From the NCBI GenBank assembly GCA_949987705.1, contig OX465283.1:11388207-11452206 (forward strand): a stretch of DNA of 64,000 nucleotides, written 5' to 3'. The notes below the pieces were generated by a model, which saw nothing but the letters and a program-made list of their open reading frames with translations, was not told where the DNA came from and made no database searches. A program made the position numbers and the translations under genes. Source of the stretch: Thereva unica. Lineage: Eukaryota > Arthropoda > Insecta > Diptera > Therevidae. Positions 55,561-64,000 of the stretch are shown here, piece by piece (position 1 is the stretch's first letter; each line of letters begins with the position of its first letter).

Positions 55561-58000
55561 AAGATGTTTCCATTTCTTGTTGAGGGGCGACCTATTTTAT
55601 TTGGTCTATTGTGCCCTTTTTTAAAACCCATCTAGGTTAAGGCTTCTAAAATAGCCTAAAACTGACAGGAACCCTAACCCCAAATCTCCCTGGGAGTAGG
55701 GAAGTCGCGATGGAGGAAGCTCAATCTCTTCCTCGCTGTAACCTCACAGTTGCACAGCAAGTGCTCCGCAGTTTCGGGAGCTGCTCCGCACCGCATAACC
55801 GACAGCTACAATAGGCTAGCAGCACTGTTTTTTTAGATGGTAGTTAAGCGAATAGTGACCCGTCAGGAGCTCTGTTATTATTTTTAACTCACACCTCCTG
55901 AGATTTAAAAGTTTGCTCGCTTTGGCTTTATCAATTTGGATGAATCCTTTAGCTTGATGAGCTCCGTGGGTCATTGTCCAGCTATGAAGAAAAAGCTTGT
56001 CGACCCAATTTTTGATGGCCGTTCCTACGTGGCAGCTTGCTAAGCTACATAAAGCTTCCGGACCGATAGGTGATGAGTTTGCTCCTATTCTAGTGACACT
56101 GTTGTTCCCGCTGTGAGATTTCAAAAATAGAAGACAATCCAGGACAGTCTTTGATGACACCCTATGAGATTTAATGGCCAACAGGGCAAACTTGACTATC
56201 CGAGAAAATAACACCTGGATGGTGAGTACCTCAGCCTGAAAAACAATGGGGGTAGTGCCCAGAACCATGGATATTTTGCTCCTTGGGCCACCAGTCCTAC
56301 TTCTTTATCGGTTTTGGAACGGTCTGTATACCAAAAGGCCGTGATTCGTCTAGAGAGAGGCCTGCCATGTGGCCACTGTGACCTACTTCGAATAATTGTC
56401 GTAAACGGGTTTTCAAAGCCAAGTGGCAGGAATGGCATCGGACAATGATATCATTGGTTTCAGGTTTAGCACCCTGAGGATCGATAAATGATCCAGAAGG
56501 GCTCCTGACTTAAAAGAGAATAGCTCCCGTAAACGCAGCGCCCCCGCCAGAGCCTCCCTTTTCACTACTAGGTGTAGCGGAGGAAGATTCAGTAGGGCCT
56601 CCACAGCCATAGTCGGACAGGTGCTTCTAGTCCTTGTGACACCAAAACAGACCAGTCTTGGCACCCTGGTCAGCTTAATCATAGCAGCCTTTTGTTTGGT
56701 CTTGACTCATCATGCGATGGATGCATACAAAAACATTAACCTAGCTTTGAGGCCCCAGCTTTTTCCTACAAATTGCAGACAAACATTGAGAGATGTAATT
56801 GCCTTGGCAGTTACTCTCTCAATTTGAGATTTCCAGGAGAGCTTTTGATCCAAGATTATACCTAGATATTTAGCCTCCTTTGAGAAAACCATTTTAATGA
56901 CTGTCCAAAAAGGGAGCTTTTAAATTTAGCTTCTTTCTATTAGTAAATGTTACGATGACAATTTTTTGTGAGTTAATACCCAAGTTCTTGCTATGGTACT
57001 TGCACATATGACAGGGCGGCTTGCATGAGGTCTGAAACGGTGCTATCATGACCGTCGCTAATCGTTATAACGTTATCGTCTGCATAGCCCTTGTTCTGTA
57101 AATTCACGGCTATTCAGGTCGGCAAGAAGTTCGTCGATCACGATTGACCATAAGAGGAGTAATAGGACGACCCCTTGAGGACAGCCTTTAGCAGCCATGA
57201 CCGTAATCCATTCACCATTCATCTCAGAAGTTATCAATTTGCCTCTGAGAAGCGACATGATCCATCTCGCAGTGGGGGATGAATGTCTTTTTTACTGCTG
57301 CTTCATTATTCGCGTCGAAGGTATCGTTGTCAAAGGTACCCTCCATGTCTGCAAAGGCGCAGAGAGAGATTTCCTAGGCAGGCCCTGAGAGCACACTAGC
57401 ACATGAATTTGTAGATCTGTCCGGCCGGGAGTCAAATTGCAGGCAATGAAGTGGATCCGCTGTAAGACCCTCTCTAATATGCCTGTCTAGAACTTTCTCC
57501 ATCGTTTTCAGTAGAAAGGAGAGGCCGATGGGTCGATAGGATTTTGCTTCTATATATGATCTTCTCCACGATTTAGGGATAAAGACTACTCTCCACCACC
57601 TCGGAAAATGGGCCAGCGCAAAGCTTCCCCGAAATAATGCTAGCAGGATTGGTAAGATCTCTTCCAAGCCTGTCTTTCAGACAATGAATGGGAATATGTG
57701 ATCCTTTCCAGCAGCTTTAAAAGGCTTCAAGGTGCCAATGGCCCACTTAATCTTACCCGCCGGCAAAATTCTGTTTGCCAGGCCTTTATTCCTATTGTAG
57801 AACCGGTGGGCAAGTACTACCTCCGTTTCAATGATAGATTCTAAGGCCAATCCAGGGTCAGTTATCTGAGAACCCGGAAAATGAGGGCTCGTTAATAGCT
57901 CCATGGTATCCCTGGTGTTCTCCGTAAAGGACCCTTCAGGAGTCTTGAGAGAGACAATGCCATTGAAATGAATATTGTGTAACCTCGAAATTATGATCAA
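55560..58000 (-). pseudogene. R1/LOA-like ORF2 relic with RNase H
   Basis: Minus strand, from 58000 downward: a pre-RT segment with LLTSPHFPGSQITD and IKWAIGTLKPFKAAGKD. RT with RWWRVVFIPKSWR, KSYRPIGLSFLLKTMEKVLD, QFDSRPDRSTNS, KGCPQGVVLLLLLWS, and YADD (57075-57086) in a shifted frame. Thumb with AKYLGIILDQKLSWK and GKSWGLKARLMFLY. RNase H with WYTDRSK and FQAEVLTI (acidic residues retained). The C-terminal zinc-knuckle-like CGAAPETAEHLLCNC (about 55790-55745) and GFKKGHNRPNKIGRP end it. More than five frame changes. The endonuclease is missing. The most complete ORF2 3' half in the window. Confidence 0.9.
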
Positions 58001-60285
58001 TGATATCTAAGATTTAACAAATCTTTAAAATAAATATATATAAAAATTGAATTCCACTTATAAAAATGCTATTATTTTCCTGTAACATTATAGAAAAACA
58101 TTTTTATTTCTCTTAAAAGCCCAATAAAAAATTCAGTCTATTCCCATTTCAGTGATAAGTTGATCGCATTTTTTAAAAAAAAACGATAATCAGACTCCCA
58201 CAAATGTCTTACATTCCTTTCGCATTTCGATCTAACCTTGCATCCAACTTCATCATTAGTTTTTCCTCCATAATATTAAAAAACTACAAAATACGATGCG
58301 TGCATTCCGTGTAGGCGAAACGATTTATGTGGGAAAATTTGTGCAAATAAAGTGGGTTTATCTGAAAAAAAAAAATATATATATATGAAATCTTTTCTTA
58401 GCAGCAGCAGTACTACTTTCACACACATGTATGCATTTTCCTAGGTCAGGTCTTGTAAAAATAAGAGTAGTCAATGTAAGTCATCACCGTACCTAATTCC
58501 TGAATATAATCACTGCAAGATTCGAAAGTGTATGAGGTCATCATGATCACGATTTAGGAGGTATAATTAAAGTTGCTTTCGGGTGTGAAGTAAGAATTGT
58601 TTAAAAAAATTACAAAAATGTAGAAAATCTTGTAATTGTAAGTGATGGGAGTAATTCCGACATCTTCATTATGGGCGAGAGCAATTGAGGTTGAATGAAT
58701 CGATTCGACACAGTGTTACCAAAGGCACAACTCAAATGTAAATCAAGCGAACCCAACCCCAATTTTCTAGCCAAAAAGAAAGAAGCACAAAACCCTGTTT
58801 ACGTTTTTATGTTAAGACAACAATCGCAGATCTTCACCAATAGGCGATCTGTTATTATCTGCCAATGTGCAGTATCAAAGCGGGCTGCTACCAGGCATTA
58901 GCGATTAGGTCCATCTTCAAAAACAAAACCCAAAAAAACAACGAATCTCTTTATTCCCTGGGGACCTGAATGCCTGCTATTAGAAGATGGTTTTAATTAT
59001 TGGAAAGGCTTAAGTTTACAAAAAGTAAAATATTTAAAACTGTTTTTTTTATTTGGTTTTTGAAAAACATAAAAAATAAAAAATTAAAAAACAAAAACCG
59101 TCTTGCAACCTTGAAATGCAAACCTACTTTTTTTCTGAATTTTTCGGCTAATCTTAAGCCATCTTGGATGCGTGCGCAGCTCTCTGCTGCCACCACACTG
59201 CGTCTGTCAACGCGGTGTAGTATCAATGGCGATCAAATTGTTTTGTTTAAGAAAAAAAGTTTTGAAAAATTCCAAATGTGAAATCGAAAGCTGAAAATGA
59301 CACAGCTACCGAAAAAATGACTTTCTAGCACACCTTAAAGGTAGCTCTGGCCGCTGGGCCTGGGACGTGTGCTGAACAGACTATATGGCTGACTGTGTCG
59401 CTGCTGCCTTTGGGGGCATATGTTGGCGTTACTCATTTTTATTTCATTGCGGCCTTGCTAGTTGCTGAATAAAATTAAGACGACCCTGGTTAATGAACGC
59501 TAATAAAAAGTGTGCTCCTCACTTCATTAGTAACGAATGGAAATTACTTGACCACTTGACTGGACTAAGACTGACTGTTCACCAACTTCGTTTTTTGTGC
59601 CATACCAGAGTGAACTCTTTTTCAGGTAACTATTTGACGGTTATACAGAGTAATAACTGCGGCTAGTTGAGGTCACTAGTAGTACGCTTGTTCCGCCTGT
59701 CCGTGTCCGTCAGTTTATCCATCAAGGGTTGGGAGATTTTAATTAGCAATTTGCTGCAATTGTTGCTGATGTACTACGAAGAACTGGTTTCCTTTGAAAA
59801 GGCACTAGAAATGTTATTTATCACTGCAACATTGTATGATTCATATTTGGACCGGATTTATTAAGATGTGGAATGAATAATACACGCAACTATTTGTTGA
59901 TCTTTTTTTTTTTTGCATGAATAGAAATTTCAGACATTCACCTTCGTCGGAAAAGAAATTGTTTTCTTTAGAAAATGCAACCCAGAAAATTGTGACTAGC
60001 AATCAAACTATTTTTATTGCTCGATTAAATTTATCACATGCGTAACTCTTTGAAGATTTCGCGCTCTATGACTTGAAAGTTAACATGACAAATAAAAGAT
60101 AAAGCTTTACCTCAACTTTCTTGTCATTTAGTTGAAGTCGTTTGAAGTTTATTGAGTAGTGTTACAGGATCCTATGATATGATGTGCTAGTTTTTTGTCC
60201 TATATTGACCACATAGACCAAAGTTGTCAACACTTTCCCTGGTTATAAAGGCCTTTATCAAAATTGTTCTAGCATTGTTTCTAGC
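58001..60285. other. AT-rich, possibly host non-coding
   Basis: Contains poly-A next to (TA)n at 58368-58386 and a T run near 59904. ORFs of 68, 93 and 65 codons (58695, 59000, 59667) have no known domain. 59330-59640 is less A/T-rich with no transposon match. It could be host DNA, but no exon is supported. Confidence 0.3.
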
Positions 60286-60288
60286 ATC

Positions 60289-60614
60289 ATAAGTAGAATA
60301 CAATAGCGTATGTCGTTTGATCCATGGCGGTCACCTCAAGAGGACGGGCTACCATTTTCTTCAGAACCCCTTCGACATGGGTATCAAATAAAAGGTTATG
60401 ATAAGTAGAATACCATAAGCAATATAGTATACTCAATATATCGTTAGGTCCATGGCGAATATCTCAAGGTGGCGGATTACACTTTTCTTCACAACCTTCT
60501 CGTAATGGGTATCAAATGAAAGGGCATCATAAGTAGCATACAATAGGCTATGTCGTAAGATCCATGGCGGCCACCTCAAGAAGGAGGGTTACCATATTCT
60601 TCAAATCCTCTTCG
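60289..60614. repeat. Three-unit tandem repeat
   Basis: Units start at 60289, 60401 and 60529 with ATAAGTAG. Each continues GATCCATGGCGG (or GGTCCATGGCGA), CACCTCAAG, TTCTTCA, CCTTCGACATGGGTATCAAA and AAAGG. Unit lengths are 112, 128 and about 86 bases, the last one cut short. GGGTATCAAATGAAAGG is the best conserved word. Non-coding minisatellite-like array. Confidence 0.85.
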
Positions 60615-60939
60615 ACAAAATCTGTCGTCTATAGAGGATTTTTTAATCAGACGTGCAAGCTTAATAGCCCGATTAAAGCAGCTGCAAAGGCCTTTCGATA
60701 AGTGATCCGACTTTTCATTACCCCATCATTACTATTGATTATTACTTAGATCACAAGGTTGCGTTGGTATTTCCAAATGCGACAATAACGTTCAGGTAGC
60801 CCTAATCAGAGGTCGGATCTTCATCTAGCAGACGGTGCACCTCTTTGTTCAACTGGTAGTTTGATAGCTTTGTCGGCATTTTAGCAGGGTTCTTTTGTTT
60901 CAGGAAGCATAGCACGCCGATGAGACGGGATGAGTCAGA

Positions 60940-61130
60940 TGAAGGGATGAGTCCCTTGCTAACCTGACTGTTGTGGCGCAACCGGCTGCTTGAAAAAGTT
61001 AACTCATTCAACATTCAAGAGTTCAAACGCGAGGTTTCTGCCTTCTCCTCATGCATCCTCCAGGCTACACCCTTAACATATCATGTCCTTTACCACTAGG
61101 TGTTTCACCATCACGGAGTGGTACTATATA
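60940..61130 (+). pseudogene. Possible non-LTR C-terminal scrap
   Basis: The frame reads NRLLEKVNSFNIQEFKREVS, resembling the ...VF..FNIQ.FK..V tail of Jockey/CR1-like ORF2. Only this block is visible, so the assignment is weak. Confidence 0.35.
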
Positions 61131-61410
61131 GAGAGAAACCTAAGCTTAGAACTTCACATATAAAAAACTAGTTGGAAACCGGTGCACCTCACTGCCCCCA
61201 TGATAGCGAAATAAAATAAGTTGTTAAAAAATATTTGGACAACGAAGATTTCCCACCCACGTAAGCGCCAACTGACTGCGGGAGCTGGAGGCATTGCCAT
61301 TGGAACTGCACATACAGGTGCTCCTTTTTAAAATTTTAAAAGAGGATAATATTGGCACAATTTATACATTGGACCGGACGAATCACAACATGCATTGCTA
61401 TAATAGTAAT

Positions 61411-61491
61411 ATATATCGAGGCTCGAGACATCGCGGGGACCTCCCCATCGGACCACCAGCTAACGGATCAAAGAAAGAGGAAGAAGAATAG
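61411..61491 (+). repeat. Repeat family A, 3' end with GAA tail
   Basis: CGCGGGGACCTCCCCATCGG, ACCACCAGCTAACGGATCAA and AGAGGAAGAAGAA match the 3' end on the minus strand at 8163-8215 and 23832-23880. Plus orientation, 5' part missing. Confidence 0.7.
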
Positions 61492-61639
61492 AATGCTTCC
61501 ATCTTAAAATCGGACTGTCCTTAAAGCTTGAATGACATCGGCTGTGGACATTAACTAATAACAAACGTAAATAAAAACATCTACCGTTGGTGGGATATAC
61601 ATACTGTATAAATCCGCCCTAAAGTATCCTTCGAGAAGA

Positions 61640-62526
61640 GATTCGGAGGCCCTTCAACTGATGTTCCTTGTTTGCGACGTTGGAATGTTTTTGAAATACA
61701 GCAACACGATTTTCGGAAAGGGCGTTCAACAACTTCGAACCTTACGGTTCAAATCTCCGAATTGCTATGCGGTATGGAAAGCGGCCATCAATTGGATGCT
61801 GTGTACACTGATTTCAGCAAATCCGTTGATCGAGTGGACCATGACATTCTAATTGCAAAATTCATATCTGAACTGAAAAACACAGGAACTGAAGAACACA
61901 ATTATCTGATGAGATTGAAGGAACCTCCGGCGACCCTCAGAGTAGTCATCTTGGTCCCTTTCTCTTCAATATTTTCATCGCCGATTTATCCGAAAAATTA
62001 GCAAATATTCCACACAAAACACACAGAAGCAGTACTATTATCTCAATAGCATAATGTTGAATCAGGTTTATCATATCGTTGATCTAGGCGTCGTCCTAGA
62101 CAAAAATCTCAATTTCAACCTACACTACGATAATATAACTGCCAGAGCCAACAAACTTCTTGGTTTCATCAAGAGGAGAGCCAAAGAGTTCGATAATGTA
62201 TGGATCACAAAAACATTCTTCGGTTATTTAGTCCGCCCTATCATGGAATATGCGTGTCCTTTCTGTCCTATCCCATATTACTGGAAAGTAGCAGGAACCT
62301 CGAATCCGTTAAAAAGAGATTTCTCCCTTTCGCCCTGAGAGATTTGCTCAATCCTCTTGACTACGAGACCCTACCGCACTACTTGAATAGGCTCAAAGTG
62401 CTTGATCTCATACCGTTATCTAGCAGGAGAAGACTGCTTGTATATTGCGTTGCGTTTGACGTCCTAAGTAGAAAACTTAAAGTGCAGTTTTTGTTGGACA
62501 AGATCAAATTCAATGATGTATACTAG
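61640..62526 (+). pseudogene. Jockey/CR1-like RT relic, palm deleted
   Basis: QQHDFRKGRSTTSNLTVQIS, then DAVYTDFSKSVDRVDHDILI (YTDFSKAFD is now SVD), a shift, SHLGPFLFNIFIADLS, then a deletion that removes the YADD block. Thumb: HIVDLGVVLDKNLNFNLHYD, KLLGFIKRRAKEF and YLVRPIMEYAC; in another frame VKKRFLPFALRDLL, LPHYLNRLKVLDLIPL and SSRRRL. Ends at a stop at 62526. Same family as the minus-strand RT in hAT 2 (42715-43685), but older by the number of lesions. Confidence 0.85.
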
Positions 62527-64000
62527 TAATATAATAAATCAAAAATTATCACAAAACCTTTATTGAAACCAAGAGAATACCTCAAAACAGAGTCTGATGG
62601 AGAAGCTTTGTCTAGTTTTTATGCTCCTGCGGGCTAGCTCTTGGAAGGATAATAATTACAAAAATTTGTTAAGATTCTAGCTGGTAGTTATCATTGAGTT
62701 TACGCCGGATCTTCTTTAATTAAGATAAAGCATCAAAGTTTAGCACGGCTCATTCAAAGCATGAAATTTGGAAATTCAGCAACTACGAGAAAAAGCTGCG
62801 CCAAACATTTTTGGTGCATATTAAATACTCCACCTAAAAGCGCCAATTCTTATTCTTCCTCAATCTGATTTGGTAATACTAAATTCACTAAATTATTTTA
62901 AATATCCTATCAAAAAAAGCAAATTTGCTTACACTCAGGAATAAAAGATCAAATTATAACCTTCCAAAAAACTTCATTATCCATTATATTTCGTCCATAT
63001 TTCTCATCCAAACCCCAAACAAAAAAACTATGACAATCCGATAGCATTGACACTTATAACTATTCATAAAATTATCTATAAATTACTATATAAACAAAAT
63101 TTCAATGCCATTTTGGTATTTAGTTAAAAATTCATTAAAAACTCTATAATTATACTATTTTTTTCCAAACATTCATTTTGTTTTAATTTATTAACAATAT
63201 GACCGGATTGATATCAAATAAAATAAATAACTCAAAATCATACCATTAAAAAAAATGGCAATGAATAAAATTTATATATAAAGGATATATAGATCGACAT
63301 ACATTCATCGACAAACCACCTCCATTAAACCATTTAATAACATACATCCGTTAAACTAGATTGAAGAACGAACATCAATCTGTTCGTTGCACAGCTGATG
63401 TGGATCAATAGAAGAAGAAGAAATATATAAGTATAAAAAAACAAAACCTTCAACCGTGGTTGACTCGCATCACTAATCAAAAACCACTTTAGATATGAAA
63501 TAAAAGAGAGTTAAAAATTGTAAAATGAAATGATCAGTTTATATGGAATATATTGCAAGCCACCACATATAAGTACAATGCAATCGTGACTGATCCACTT
63601 TCCAAAACAACAAAAAAATAATAATAAATAACAACAACAGTAGCTGGAAAAAATTATTAGAAAAAAAAAACACAAAATACACCTCCATTTGTTTCCCACT
63701 CTATGTTTTTAGTATAGGCTAACTAATAATTATTAAAGATCGATCGATCGATCGAGCGGCCTGATCAAATGTGATAAGGTTGTGTAGTTAAACACTTTAT
63801 AGGCGATTACTTACCGACGACCTCAATGATAATCAACAACGGCACCAGGTTTAGCTTCATTTTTGTTGTTGTTGTATTTAATGGTTTTGTTGTATGTATA
63901 TAGATGTAAGTTAAACCTTGAAAATCACAATCTCTTTAGACAACAAGATCGCCCTTTTTTCTTTTGAATTATCGACGATCATTAATCAAAAAAATTGAAA
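62527..64000. other. AT-rich tail of the window
   Basis: No ORF over 62 codons and no motif. GA-rich AGAAGAAGAAGAAATATAT near 63413, a GTT tract near 63863-63877, and the (GATC)n tract listed separately. Confidence 0.45.
63738..63755. repeat. GATC microsatellite
   Basis: Four and a half GATC units in a row. Confidence 0.9.

Noticed and set aside
1..64000. CRISPR array, riboswitch, operon or bacterial origin
   Set aside because: No regularly spaced direct repeats and no bacterial gene layout. The content is eukaryotic transposon debris.

Overview
This window looks like a gene-poor, AT-rich stretch of an animal nuclear genome, most likely an insect. The reasons are the density of eroded non-LTR retrotransposons (RTE type with a CFDP2-like endonuclease, and R1/LOA and Jockey/CR1-like types), a Ty3/gypsy pol, mariner transposase relics, a Helitron trace and many hAT MITEs, and the absence of bacterial gene architecture. 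Species cannot be read from the sequence. No host protein-coding exon could be supported. Every recognisable protein match is a transposable-element relic, nearly all with frameshifts, stops or deletions.

Layout. 1-5.1 kb: a tRNA-related SINE, a short foldback, and an RTE endonuclease split by a 1.6 kb insert with inverted ends (2046-3666) that holds a second long foldback. 5.1-14.4 kb: mostly unassigned AT-rich DNA with two eroded reverse transcriptases (about 8.3 and 12.7 kb) and members of three dispersed repeat families. 14.5 kb: a hAT MITE. 16.7-21.2 kb: a four-level nest, in which an old non-LTR RT is interrupted by a hAT element (18404-20486, 8-bp target duplication), which holds an RTE fragment, which holds a foldback. 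23.4-34.3 kb: MITEs, SINE-like repeats, two mariner relics, a Helitron trace and RT ends. 36.4-39.1 kb: a 427-bp MITE, then a long non-LTR EN-RT relic. 41.8-43.9 kb: a second hAT element (perfect 8-bp duplication) enclosing an RT fragment that still has a long open frame. 44.9-49.3 kb: another hAT MITE, then a third large hAT (46277-49286, perfect 8-bp duplication) enclosing a gypsy pol fragment without LTRs, whose RT is itself split by a composite hAT element (46917-48008, perfect 8-bp duplication). 51-58 kb: a near full-length RTE relic, an R1-like relic with a repeat inserted, and a long R1/LOA-like relic on the minus strand. 60.3-62.5 kb: a three-unit tandem repeat and another RT relic. 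The rest is AT-rich sequence with microsatellites.

There are no operons or pathways here. What ties the window together is its insertion history. Four insertions can be timed relative to their hosts because 8-bp target duplications are intact and two of them restore a reading frame when one copy is removed. All three large hAT elements carry a retroelement fragment, and two of these fragments lack the ends a normal retroelement insertion would bring. This raises the possibility of hAT elements that capture retroelement sequence. Statements about families rest on protein motifs recognised by eye. No database search was possible.
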